Shown in pieces: positions 35,454 through 43,879 of a stretch of 64,000 nt of DNA. The notes beneath the pieces were generated by a model that searched no databases, was not told the DNA's origin, and was given only the letters and a program-made list of their open reading frames with translations. Source of the stretch: Planctomycetota bacterium (GTDB lineage Bacteria > Planctomycetota > UBA1135 > UBA2386); assembly GCA_021776805.1 (NCBI GenBank), contig JAJFFD010000101.1, forward strand, positions 1-64,000, read 5' to 3'. A program made the translations under genes and the position numbers. Each line of letters starts with the position of its first letter. Within the stretch, counting starts at the first letter, position 1.

Positions 35454-36272
35454 GTGACCGAAACCGGCAAGGAATCTGCAAAGCCCCAGGCTGGGAAAGC
35501 CCAGTCGAGAAAACCCCCACGTCCAAAGGTCTATCTCGAGTCCCGGTACCAGAAGCTCGAGCGTGGCCTGCCGCAGACGATCTTCTATTGTCCGATCTGC
35601 AAGGGTGATCGTCGCAAGAGCAAGAACTGCCAGCGCTGCGAGGGCTTTGGCAAGCTGACGAAGGACTCGGTGCAGGAGATCCTGTCGCGTCGCTTGGTTC
35701 CCGCCCTCGGTGCGCGCTTCGGCAAGTTCCATGGTGCCGGCCGCGAAGATGTCGATGTGCTCATGCTCGGCCGTGGCCGCCCTTTCGTCTTCGAGGCGGT
35801 AGGCGCTCGCCGACCGGATCTGGACTTGGATGCCTTCCTCGAAGAGTTTCATGAGCGCAATGGTGAGCGCGTGCGCTTCGCACCCTTCCGTCGGGTGGAG
35901 AAGGCGCGGGTTGCGTATTGGAAGGAAGCCAAGTTTGCCAAGGTCTATCGGGCCGAGGTAAAGCTCGCGAGCCTGCCGGGTGCCGATCGCTGTGCTGAGC
36001 TCGTTGGCCACAAGCAGGCGATCGTTCAGCGCACACCGCAGCGTGTGGCTCATCGGCGCGCGGACCTGGAGCGTGAACGCGAAGTCGAGATCTGCGCGAT
36101 CGAGGCCATGGACAGCCAGAAACTACTGCTTGAGATCCGCTGCAGTCATGGCACCTACGTCAAGGAGTGGATCAGTGGTGATGAGGGTCGGACGAAGTCC
36201 AGCCTCAGCGATCTCCTCGGCTGTGCTGCCGAGTGTGCTCAACTCGACGTGCTCGAAGTTCTGGACGCCTAG
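35454..36272 (+). CDS. Pus10-family tRNA pseudouridine synthase (bacterial, short form)
   Basis: A 272-aa protein matching the catalytic half of Pus10, the archaeal/eukaryotic enzyme making pseudouridine 54/55 in tRNA. Diagnostic segments: AGREDVDVLMLGRGRPFVFE (catalytic Asp is D99 or D101), QRTPQRVAHRRADLER, and CSHGTYVKEWISGDEGRT near residue 225. A Cys4 zinc-knuckle-like motif precedes them (C46-x2-C49, C59-x2-C62). The N-terminal THUMP-containing region of archaeal Pus10 (about 400 aa in total) is missing; the first 25 residues are basic and disordered. The start is GTG. Most bacteria use TruB for position 55, so the target RNA here is open. Confidence 0.85.
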   Translation: MTETGKESAKPQAGKAQSRKPPRPKVYLESRYQKLERGLPQTIFYCPICKGDRRKSKNCQRCEGFGKLTKDSVQEILSRRLVPALGARFGKFHGAGREDVDVLMLGRGRPFVFEAVGARRPDLDLDAFLEEFHERNGERVRFAPFRRVEKARVAYWKEAKFAKVYRAEVKLASLPGADRCAELVGHKQAIVQRTPQRVAHRRADLEREREVEICAIEAMDSQKLLLEIRCSHGTYVKEWISGDEGRTKSSLSDLLGCAAECAQLDVLEVLDA

Positions 36273-36283
36273 GCGAGCCGGAA

Positions 36284-38179
36284 CTAGTCCTGGCCGCGGA
36301 TACCTTCCGGGTATTCACGATCGAAGCGCAGCATGAGCGGACTGCGGTTGGCATGGGTCGCAGTGAATACGCTGCCCGCGCTGGTCTCTTGCATCTCGCC
36401 AGCTTCGACCAGGACTGGTAGGCGCCGATCGAGATCGAGGGTGAGGGGTTGGCGGAGAGCCATCCACAAGCGTTGCTCGCCGTCGCTGTCGACTCGGCCC
36501 TCGCGCAGCAGGGCGAAGAGGTCGATGCTGCCTTCGCCTGCCGCGCCCTGGCCAGAATCGGGAACCAGACAGGTCAGATAGCCACCGGCAGTGAAGACAC
36601 TGACCCGATAGAAGGGGCTGCGATGTCCCGGCATGCGCAGCATGAGCTTGCCGCCTGCGCTGAGCACGCGGCGCAGGTTCTCCGTGCTGAGGTCGACACC
36701 AGAATCCATCTGCAGGGGCAGATCTCGCAGGGCTACTGTCGGCAGCGCAGCCAGGATGCTGTCGTTGACGATGCTGAAGGTCCGGCCGATGGGTAGACCA
36801 CGTTCGTCGCCATAGGGCAGGCGTCTCGCTCCCGGCGTTTGCGAGAGGGGGCGCAGGGCGAAGAGGCGGCTGGAAGCCATGGTGAATGGCGCTTCCAGCA
36901 GGCGATCCACCCCGAGATGGAAGGCCAAGACCGTGGCCTTCCGGTTCTGCCTTTGCAGGCCACTGACGAACATGAGCTCATCGCCAGCCTCCTTCTCGCC
37001 GTCGATGATGAGCTTGTGCACTGTCTGGTTGCGTTCAGCCTGCTCCGCATAGTCTGCGCGCATCTCCAGGGCCGGCAGAGTCCAGGCCAAGAGTGCGAGG
37101 AAGCAGGCGAAGGGTCCGCCAGCGGCGATGAGAACGAAGAGTGCCATGCTCGGCAGGTAAAAGAGGCGCAGGTCCTTGATGTTTTCGCTGCCGGGGAGGA
37201 ACTGAACGATGGGCACGAGGGCACAGAGGTAAAGTGCGAGCAGGCCAGTCGGCAGGCCAAAGTTGCGTCGCATCAGCAGGATCCCGAGGCCTATCAGAGC
37301 TGGCAGGAAACCGAGCAGCCAGAACTGCTCCACGAGCTCATGGAACTCGCGACCGGCATAACCGAGGGGATTGAGTAGATGACCCGAGCTCTCACCCAGC
37401 CCGACCAGGACCTGTAGCGGATCTGGCCAGGCGCCTTCGTAGCCGCCCAGTCGCCCGAAGAGCATGGTGCGTGCACAGAGGTAGATGGCCAAGAGTAGAG
37501 CGAAGGGCCAGGTCGCCTGGATGGTCTTCTTCACGCGGCCTTCGCCGCGCAGATTGCCGAAGGCGATGATCGCCACCAGACCCGGTGTGACCAGGGCCGA
37601 TTCCTTGCTCATGAGTGCCAGCGCGAAGGTAATCAGTCCAGGCCAGAGGGATCCAAGCCCCCGACTCCATCTCTGAGCGAAGAGACAGGTGCCGAGAATG
37701 AACAGGCTGCTGATCACGTCCACCCGCCCGACGGCCCAGGACACGGCGCCAAAATTTGCGGGGGAGAGACCCCAGAGCAGGCCGCAGGCGAAGGCGTTCG
37801 TCAAACCCAGATAGGGCCGGCAGAGCCGGGCCAATAGCAGAGCGTTGAGGCCGTGCAGGAGGGCGTTGTTCAGGTGAGACACGAATGGTCCGCCGCCGCC
37901 CATGGCCGCATCCAGAAAGAAACTGAGGGTGATCAGCGGCCGGTAAAACCACACCATGCCCGGCAGGTCGTATTGGTTGCCGGTGAAATCGCTGAGGGCG
38001 CGCCCGAGATCCTGGGCGTAGTTGATGGCGATGAAATCATCGCTCATCCAGTAGCTCTGTAGTGGCCACCAAAAGGCGACGACGATGGGGATCAACAACC
38101 AATCAAAGCTGACCTGTCTGACCGGTTGCCTCTCCTCTACGAACGGTGGTGGACCGCCCGGGAGGCAGGGTATGTTCAC
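36284..38179 (-). CDS. Polytopic membrane protein, GT-C/PMT-like
   Basis: A 631-aa membrane protein with about ten hydrophobic segments in the first 380 residues and a soluble domain of about 230 residues after them. Near the N terminus a first-loop acidic motif (SYWMSDDFIAIN) and later FYRPLITLSFFLDA and SHLNNALLHGLNALLLARL resemble GT-C fold mannosyl-/oligosaccharyltransferases and their TMTC-like relatives, which use lipid-linked sugars. The acidic pair DD in loop 1 would be the metal/catalytic site. The family is inferred from topology and motif only. Its ATG overlaps the stop of the FabZ-like gene (ATGA). Confidence 0.65.
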   Translation of the reverse strand: MNIPCLPGGPPPFVEERQPVRQVSFDWLLIPIVVAFWWPLQSYWMSDDFIAINYAQDLGRALSDFTGNQYDLPGMVWFYRPLITLSFFLDAAMGGGGPFVSHLNNALLHGLNALLLARLCRPYLGLTNAFACGLLWGLSPANFGAVSWAVGRVDVISSLFILGTCLFAQRWSRGLGSLWPGLITFALALMSKESALVTPGLVAIIAFGNLRGEGRVKKTIQATWPFALLLAIYLCARTMLFGRLGGYEGAWPDPLQVLVGLGESSGHLLNPLGYAGREFHELVEQFWLLGFLPALIGLGILLMRRNFGLPTGLLALYLCALVPIVQFLPGSENIKDLRLFYLPSMALFVLIAAGGPFACFLALLAWTLPALEMRADYAEQAERNQTVHKLIIDGEKEAGDELMFVSGLQRQNRKATVLAFHLGVDRLLEAPFTMASSRLFALRPLSQTPGARRLPYGDERGLPIGRTFSIVNDSILAALPTVALRDLPLQMDSGVDLSTENLRRVLSAGGKLMLRMPGHRSPFYRVSVFTAGGYLTCLVPDSGQGAAGEGSIDLFALLREGRVDSDGEQRLWMALRQPLTLDLDRRLPVLVEAGEMQETSAGSVFTATHANRSPLMLRFDREYPEGIRGQD

Positions 38180-38655
38180 AGCATTACGCCAATCAGCTCC
38201 ATATCCAGGACCAGCTTGCCTTCGTTGAAGGCCTGGGCCGGGTACTTGGCGAGGCGGTTGCCACTGCGAATCCCTACCTGTGAGACGTAGTACACCCTTG
38301 CGGGTGGCACCACTTGTCCACGGAAACGAACTTTATCGAGCCCTCCCAGGCCGATGAATTCTGCATTTGACCAACCGCCCACCGTCTTCATCAGGATGGT
38401 GGAGACCTGCGCACAGCTCTCCGCCATCAAAACGCCCGGCATGATGGGGCGACCAGGGATGTGACCCCTTGCCCACCATGGGTCGTTGTCCCAGTCCTTG
38501 TAACCGACCACGATGCCCTTCTCCTCGTCGAGGTGGCATATGCCGTCGATCATTTGGAACTCATGCCGGTGCGGAACGAACTTCCGCAGTTCCTCTTCCG
38601 GAAGCACGTCCTTGCTCAGATCGAGAGTGCTCAGATCAACGAGTGGACGCGGCAT
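38176..38655 (-). CDS. FabZ/FabA-like 3-hydroxyacyl-ACP dehydratase (hotdog fold)
   Basis: A 159-aa hotdog-fold protein. The active-site helix GHIPGRPIMPGVLMAESCAQ matches the FabZ pattern, with catalytic H65 and E79. FabZ removes water from 3-hydroxyacyl-ACP in fatty-acid elongation. The conserved lead-in VPHRHEFQMID (compare PHRxPFLLID) is also present. No other fatty-acid synthesis gene is adjacent, so this may be an accessory dehydratase that serves a special lipid made with the downstream membrane protein, to which it is coupled. Confidence 0.88.
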   Translation of the reverse strand: MPRPLVDLSTLDLSKDVLPEEELRKFVPHRHEFQMIDGICHLDEEKGIVVGYKDWDNDPWWARGHIPGRPIMPGVLMAESCAQVSTILMKTVGGWSNAEFIGLGGLDKVRFRGQVVPPARVYYVSQVGIRSGNRLAKYPAQAFNEGKLVLDMELIGVML

Positions 38656-38697
38656 TCCTCAGAGGTTAGCGGAGACTGCGAGGCGGTAGAAGTCTTT

Positions 38698-40026
38698 CTA
38701 AACCTGGTGGCTGGACCAATGACCTCGGCGGTAGAGCAGCAATGCCCAAAGAAATTTCCCCAATGTGGAAAGGTTGATTGCCCACCAGATACCGGGCAGG
38801 CGCATTCCCATGCCCACCGCCAGAAACTGGGCCAGTGGGATGCGGATCGCATTCATGACGCCGGTGCTGATCATCACCGGCATGGTGAGACCGGATCCGA
38901 TAAGGACCTGCTCATAGACGATCTGCACCGCCTGGAAGGGCTGGGCGAATGCCATGTAGTTCAGGTACTCGCTGTTGGCTTCTACCGCCTCTTCCGCAGA
39001 GGCGAGCATGCCGACCAACGCTGGGCCGAAGAGCCAGAAGCACAATCCGCTGGCCAGGCCAAGCAGGAGGTTTATCCACAGGGCCAGGCGAGCCACTTCT
39101 CTGGCGAGCTCGACTCGTCCGGCTCCGAGGGAACGACCGACCAGACTGCCCACTGCCTGGCCGAAGCCGAAGTAGAAGCAAAAGAAGACCGATTCGATGC
39201 CGAAGCCCGGGCCGAGCACGGAGCGACCTCCGGACCCGAAACGAGGAAAGGTCCAGGCGAGCATGACCTGATACACGGCGGTGTAGATCCCGATGGCCAG
39301 GCAGGCCGGGGCACCGATGCGCAGGATGCGCAATGCGATCCGACCGGAGATCGGGCCGCTGAGCAGACGTCGCTGACCGCTGGCGCGCAACAGGGCGAGA
39401 CCGCAGATCAAGGGGATGATGCGGGACAGAGCTGTGGCCAACCCGGCGCCCTCGACGCCCATGCGTGGCACCATGATGGAGTTGAGCAGCACGTTGGTGC
39501 CGACGGCGAAGATCTCCAGGCACATGGGAATGCGTGAGTTCTTCATGGCGAAGAAGCTCGAGTCCACAGAGGGCAGGATGGCCATCACCACCTGGCCGAG
39601 GCCAACCCAGAAGACGTAGTCGAGAAACATGCGTCGCTCGCCCGCTGATTCTTCGCCGGGAATCAGCAGCTCCGACAGGGGCCCGCGAAAGAGCAAGGTC
39701 AGCAGGGCGAGGAGAAGGCCAACCAGGAAGGCCATGCGCACGGCGGTGCGTATGCTCCGGCGTGCGGCAGCCTGGCGACCTTCACCCAGGCGTCGAGAGG
39801 TGATCGCGAGGTTGCCCACGCTGATCAGCTGGCCGAAGGCGAAGTACCAGAGGGCAACCATGCTGCCGACGGCTACCGCCGCCTGGGCTTCGACGCCGAG
39901 ATCCTGGACGAAGTACTGGTCGTTGATGCGGTACAGGCTGTGTACCGTCATGCCGAGGGTCGCTGGCCAGGCCAAGGCGACGAGATCGCGCAAGGCAGAA
40001 GTCTCGGTCTTGGCGCGGGATGTCAC
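38698..40026 (-). CDS. MATE-family efflux transporter
   Basis: A 442-aa twelve-helix exporter of the MATE family, which uses Na+ or H+ gradients to expel cationic compounds. The N-terminal helix LVALAWPATLGMTVHSLYRI resembles the family start (PxxxxxLxxxxxxxxDxxxVG). The second half repeats the pattern with FGFGQAVGSLVGRSLGAGR, matching the conserved GxxxGxxLGA. The start is GTG. Neighbouring genes run in the same direction but are separated by about 20-40 nt. Confidence 0.9.
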   Translation of the reverse strand: MTSRAKTETSALRDLVALAWPATLGMTVHSLYRINDQYFVQDLGVEAQAAVAVGSMVALWYFAFGQLISVGNLAITSRRLGEGRQAAARRSIRTAVRMAFLVGLLLALLTLLFRGPLSELLIPGEESAGERRMFLDYVFWVGLGQVVMAILPSVDSSFFAMKNSRIPMCLEIFAVGTNVLLNSIMVPRMGVEGAGLATALSRIIPLICGLALLRASGQRRLLSGPISGRIALRILRIGAPACLAIGIYTAVYQVMLAWTFPRFGSGGRSVLGPGFGIESVFFCFYFGFGQAVGSLVGRSLGAGRVELAREVARLALWINLLLGLASGLCFWLFGPALVGMLASAEEAVEANSEYLNYMAFAQPFQAVQIVYEQVLIGSGLTMPVMISTGVMNAIRIPLAQFLAVGMGMRLPGIWWAINLSTLGKFLWALLLYRRGHWSSHQV

Positions 40027-40047
40027 CGCTCCCCTTCGCTATTTCGA

Positions 40048-41265
40048 CTAGCGGTTGGAGAGGCGGACCTGCACCGGCTTCTGCATCCCTTCATCGGTGA
40101 TGCGGATCTTGCGCGTGGTGCGCTGGAAGCCACTAGCCGAGATATCCAATTGGTATGTGCCCGGCATGAGGTGAGGGAAGACATAGATGCCAGAGTAGTC
40201 GGTGACTGCCTGGTGTCGCCTGTTCTCTGTTGTGTCTACCGCGTAGAGGAGGAGTTCTGCCCCCTCGATGCCGTAGCCAATCTTGCTGCTCACTTCGATC
40301 TGCAGGTCATTGCCTGTTGGCACCAGGATCTGGGCTGCCTGCAATTCGGATTGACCAGCTGAAACCACAGTGACTCGTTCGAGAATTGTCTGCGAAGCAC
40401 CGACCCGCACATCGTACTGGCCGCGGATCACGTTCTCGTAGATGCAGCTGCCGAAGCCGTCTGTCTCCCCCGAGTAGACTCGGCGGCCGATGGGTTCACC
40501 GACCGGTATGAGATCGACCAACTGGCGGACCACCGGGTTGTAGTGCTGATCACGCAGGCGGAGACTGAAGGGCACGCCCAGGCTAACGCTGAGAATGACC
40601 TCTTCGCCGATGGACTCGGCGTGGTCCGGTGTGCCTGCGACCGGATGATCCGGCGTCAGGTGTATGGTGCGCTTGCTGCCGTTGAAGTCCACGACGAAGA
40701 CTTCCACGTCGTAGCCATACTTTGAGAAGGGGATATCTGTGATGGCGAAGCGCGGCGTGCGGTGGAGATCGGTCTTGAAGGACTTGCGCAGGTTGAATGG
40801 CTTGCGATCGACGAGGTGAGAGTTCGGGTTGATCAGCTCGTTGACAAGAATCGTATACGTGCCGAATTCACCGATGGCATCCGTTGCCACGCTCAGTCGG
40901 CCGTAGACACTGCCACTGGTGGGGGGAGGGCCCGGCGGGATGTAGGCCTTGGGTTCGCCAACTTTCTCCGAGCTCAGAGAGATGGCCGGGGCAAAGTCCA
41001 TTTCCCGTGGCTCTTCCGTCTCGGCTGGCTCTTCGATCGGAGCCGAGCTCTCCTCGACAGCGCTGACGGCCTGCACATCCCCGGAACCGCCGAGGGCGAT
41101 GACTGCGCCAACCACCAGGAGGATGGTGACTGCGAGGAGGATGATGCTCTGCTGGGTCTTCAATGCTTGGGGAAGCGGGTCTTGGGGCTTGCGGAGTATA
41201 GTACCCCGCTCAGCGGAGGAAACTGCCAGGGGGCCGAGCCAGGGGAATCCTCTAGTCCCGGGCAT
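40048..41265 (-). CDS. Membrane-anchored protein with carboxypeptidase-regulatory-like domains
   Basis: Up to 405 aa. A transmembrane helix (SIILLAVTILLVVGAVIAL) anchors it near the N terminus, followed by an acidic Pro/Glu-rich linker. The remainder is beta-rich. The last 90 residues form a clear carboxypeptidase-regulatory-like (CarboxypepD_reg) fold (TDYSGIYVFPHLMPGTYQLD). A second such domain lies around residues 250-330. These domains are structural, not catalytic. ATG 41265 has AAGGGGG just upstream, but TTG 41163, which starts right before the helix, is a credible alternative: a TATACT -10-like hexamer lies about 35 nt before it, at 41198-41203. Confidence 0.75.
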   Translation of the reverse strand: MPGTRGFPWLGPLAVSSAERGTILRKPQDPLPQALKTQQSIILLAVTILLVVGAVIALGGSGDVQAVSAVEESSAPIEEPAETEEPREMDFAPAISLSSEKVGEPKAYIPPGPPPTSGSVYGRLSVATDAIGEFGTYTILVNELINPNSHLVDRKPFNLRKSFKTDLHRTPRFAITDIPFSKYGYDVEVFVVDFNGSKRTIHLTPDHPVAGTPDHAESIGEEVILSVSLGVPFSLRLRDQHYNPVVRQLVDLIPVGEPIGRRVYSGETDGFGSCIYENVIRGQYDVRVGASQTILERVTVVSAGQSELQAAQILVPTGNDLQIEVSSKIGYGIEGAELLLYAVDTTENRRHQAVTDYSGIYVFPHLMPGTYQLDISASGFQRTTRKIRITDEGMQKPVQVRLSNR

Positions 41266-41284
41266 GCCCCCTTGTCATCGCCAG

Positions 41285-42421
41285 TTAGCCGATTTCTGCC
41301 AAGAGGCGCTGCAAAGTCTTCTCATTTCCCGCGCTGATCTGGGCAATTTCGGAGCGGGGAGTATCGAGGAAGCGCTCCGGCAGAGGACCCCCCGAGAGCT
41401 CCTGCCAGGCCTGTCGCCAGCCTGCATCGACTTCAGATGGCAGGCTGCGCTGGGACATCACCATCCAAACCATGGCCCAGGCGCGGGGCAGGACCCGATA
41501 GGGTTGGTAACCGCCACCGCCGCTGGCTACCCAGCGCCCGGCGCAATGCTCTCCCGCCAGCTCCTGGCTCAGTTGCGCCGCGAAGAGAAAGGACCCGGTG
41601 CTGAGCCTGAGGTCGGCGAGGGGGTCCTCGTAGTGGGGATCACAGCCGTGCTGTGTGACCAAGAGTTCGGGCTTGAAGACGGCCAGCGCTGCTCGCAGGC
41701 TGGTCTCGACACAGTGCTGCCAGCTGCCATCGCCGCTACCGCTCAGGAAGGGCAGGTTGAGCACCGAGCCCTTGCCTGCGCCGCGCCCCCGATCCTCCAC
41801 GTAGCCCGTTCCTGGCCAACGAACCCGCGGATCCTCGTGGTAGGAAACGGTCAGCACTCGCGGGTCCTCCGCGAAGGCATGTTCCACTCCATCGCCATGG
41901 TGAACGTCATAGTCCACGTAGGCGACTCGACTCAGGCCCGCATCCAAGGCGGCGCGGATGGCGACCACCAGATCGTTGTAGATACAGAATCCACTCGCTG
42001 CCGCGGGCATGGCGTGGTGCAGTCCCCCGCTCGGGTTGAAGGCGGCCCGCGCTCGACCCTCGAGAACCGCCCGGACGCAGGCCAGGCTGGCGCCCGCGGC
42101 TGCACTCGCCCCCTCGTGCTGCCCCGCAGCGATGGGGTTGTCCGCGGTGCCCATGCCGAAGGTCGGTGCCCGCCGGCGCAGGGCGGGGTCTTCTGCTGCA
42201 GCGGAAAGCTCGCGCATGAAGGCCACGTAGGCTGGATCATGGGCCAGAGCCAATTCGCTGTCAGTCGCCAGAGGGGCGGCGATGAGCTCGCTTTGCTCGA
42301 CCAGCCCCTGCCGCTCGATCAGGTCGTAGAGTGGGCGCAAGCGGTCCCTTGCGAAGGGATGTTCGGGCCCGAGCTCGTAGACTGGCAGGCTGGCAGCGTC
42401 GATGAGAAGGGCCTTGGCCAT
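41285..42421 (-). CDS. Histone-deacetylase family protein (AcuC-like)
   Basis: A 378-aa zinc amidohydrolase of the HDAC/AcuC/AphA superfamily, removing acetyl groups from lysine or polyamines. Zinc ligands are in YVDYDVHHGDG (D-x-H) and the HGCDPHYEDP segment (Asp). The active-site His pair is in GLHHAMPAAASG, and the glycine loop is ASGGGGYQPYRV. The length is typical. It is divergent from an ECF sigma factor gene with 65 nt between starts. AcuC proteins often act on acetyl-CoA synthetase; that gene is not in the window. Confidence 0.92.
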   Translation of the reverse strand: MAKALLIDAASLPVYELGPEHPFARDRLRPLYDLIERQGLVEQSELIAAPLATDSELALAHDPAYVAFMRELSAAAEDPALRRRAPTFGMGTADNPIAAGQHEGASAAAGASLACVRAVLEGRARAAFNPSGGLHHAMPAAASGFCIYNDLVVAIRAALDAGLSRVAYVDYDVHHGDGVEHAFAEDPRVLTVSYHEDPRVRWPGTGYVEDRGRGAGKGSVLNLPFLSGSGDGSWQHCVETSLRAALAVFKPELLVTQHGCDPHYEDPLADLRLSTGSFLFAAQLSQELAGEHCAGRWVASGGGGYQPYRVLPRAWAMVWMVMSQRSLPSEVDAGWRQAWQELSGGPLPERFLDTPRSEIAQISAGNEKTLQRLLAEIG

Positions 42422-42486
42422 TGGCGGCGAAAATTATCCTCTTCCCCCCGGCGAGCGAAGCGGGAGGGACAATAACTCGAAGGCCC

Positions 42487-43101
42487 ATGAACCCCTACCT
42501 CAGCACCCAGGCCCTGACTTCTCAGGATGCTGGCAGCGATTTGCTGCTCGTGCGCCGGGCCCTCGAGGGGGAGCGGGAGGCGGTTGAAGCCGTTCTCTCC
42601 CGTCTGGCCTGCACCGTGCGCTTCGTCTTCCGTCTCAATCGGAACTTGCACTGCGGCCTACCAAGCGAGGCTCTAGAGGATGTGGTGCAGCAGGTCTACA
42701 CCACGGTCTGGACCTGCCTGAGCAAGTACTCCGGCAATGCAGCCCTCGAGTCCTGGGTCTTCGGCTTCTGTCGAAACTGCCTTCGCTCCGAACTGCGCCG
42801 AAGAAGCAAGCGACTGCGGTTGCTGCGCAGCGCGGGTTCCGAGCTCAGCGAAGTGGTCGACCAGGCGGCACGCCCGGACGGTCATCTGCTCATGAGCGAA
42901 GGATTGGATTTGCTGCACGAGGAGCTGGAAAAACTCAGCCCCGAAGAGCGCAGCGTTGTGAAGCTCCGTCACTTGGAGGACTGGAGCTTCGAGAAGATCG
43001 CCCGGCATATGGATTTGCCGGCGAGCACTGTCAAGGATCGTTGCTATCGAGCCCTGCTCAAGATGCGGGGTGGACTTGGGAGGCGAGATGTCAGCGCCTG
43101 A
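42487..43101 (+). CDS. ECF-type RNA polymerase sigma factor (first gene of the CHAT operon)
   Basis: A 204-aa sigma factor. Region 2 is around residues 20-95 (LEDVVQQVYTTVWTCLSKYS contains the region 2.2 signature; LESWVFGFCRNCLRSELRRR is region 2.4). Region 4 has LEKLSPEERSVVKLRHLEDW followed by the helix-turn-helix SFEKIARHMDLPASTVKDRC. ATG 42487 is chosen because the upstream in-frame sequence is not sigma-like. The 3' end overlaps the next gene by 14 nt. It is distinct from the kinase-coupled sigma factor at 26075. Confidence 0.92.
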   Translation: MNPYLSTQALTSQDAGSDLLLVRRALEGEREAVEAVLSRLACTVRFVFRLNRNLHCGLPSEALEDVVQQVYTTVWTCLSKYSGNAALESWVFGFCRNCLRSELRRRSKRLRLLRSAGSELSEVVDQAARPDGHLLMSEGLDLLHEELEKLSPEERSVVKLRHLEDWSFEKIARHMDLPASTVKDRCYRALLKMRGGLGRRDVSA

Positions 43102-43879
43102 AGAAAGAAAAGACGAAGACCGTGAATACGAGCTGCTTCTCGCAGCCCATGCCAATCGCGAACTGAGCGTCGATGAGAATCGGCGGCTCCTGGATCTGGC
43201 CGAAGAGGATCCGGAGCGGGGGTCGGATATCGCTCTCATGGATCGGATCCATGCGGGCTTTGCCGCGGAGCGCAGGCTACGCGGGGAAGTTGCAGCGCCG
43301 GTGGATCTATCGGAAGAGGGCGATGCGAGCTATCGCCGTCTCGCGGCCAAGGCCGCGGCGGCGGAAGAGCAACTGCGCGTCCGGCTCCTGGATCCCCAGG
43401 GCGCCCCAGCGGCGCGGCCAGCCCGTCGCCTGCTGATGCCGATCTCTCTCGCCGCCCTGTTGATTGCCTGTCTCTGCTTCTGGCTATTCTCTGGGGGCGC
43501 TGCCAGCGGCCCTGGGACTGGGCCGGAGATGCTCGGCGGCAAGCCGGAGAACCAGGTGCTCGGTATCGGTCTGACGCGCATACACCTGAGCGCTGAGCTG
43601 AGTCGGAGTCGACCGGTGTTCTCCTGGCTGTCCTCGGTGGGCGCCAGTCGCTACGGCGCCTTCATCGAAGACCGGGAAGGTGTAGTCTTGATGCGCCGAT
43701 CTCCCGAGCTGGCAGGAACGACACGTTGGCAATTGAGCCGCGAGGAATTGCAGAAACTGGAAGAGCGCATGGCAGCGAGCCTGCCTGCCGGCGGCCTCTT
43801 CCTGCGTATCGAGGGCATGGATGCCACCGGTCTGAAAGTCGCGTCCTCGGGCGACCTGCAGATCGTTCTCGTGGACTGA
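43088..43879 (+). CDS. Predicted single-pass transmembrane anti-sigma factor
   Basis: A 263-aa protein: a cytoplasmic N-terminal part of about 112 residues rich in acidic helices (LLLAAHANRELSVDENRRLL resembles the start of zinc-less anti-sigma domains), a transmembrane helix at 115-135 (LMPISLAALLIACLCFWLF) and a C-terminal part of about 125 residues outside. No HxxxCxxC zinc motif is visible. Assignment rests on position and topology: the start (GGGAGG 5 nt upstream) lies inside the sigma gene, the standard arrangement for ECF/anti-sigma pairs. The outer domain could be cut to release the sigma factor. Confidence 0.7.
   Translation: MSAPEERKDEDREYELLLAAHANRELSVDENRRLLDLAEEDPERGSDIALMDRIHAGFAAERRLRGEVAAPVDLSEEGDASYRRLAAKAAAAEEQLRVRLLDPQGAPAARPARRLLMPISLAALLIACLCFWLFSGGAASGPGTGPEMLGGKPENQVLGIGLTRIHLSAELSRSRPVFSWLSSVGASRYGAFIEDREGVVLMRRSPELAGTTRWQLSREELQKLEERMAASLPAGGLFLRIEGMDATGLKVASSGDLQIVLVD

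Noticed and set aside
34938-36053. 371-codon minus-strand frame opposite the pseudo-receiver and Pus10-like genes
   Set aside because: High-GC shadow frame; the + strand genes carry recognisable motifs over the same bases.
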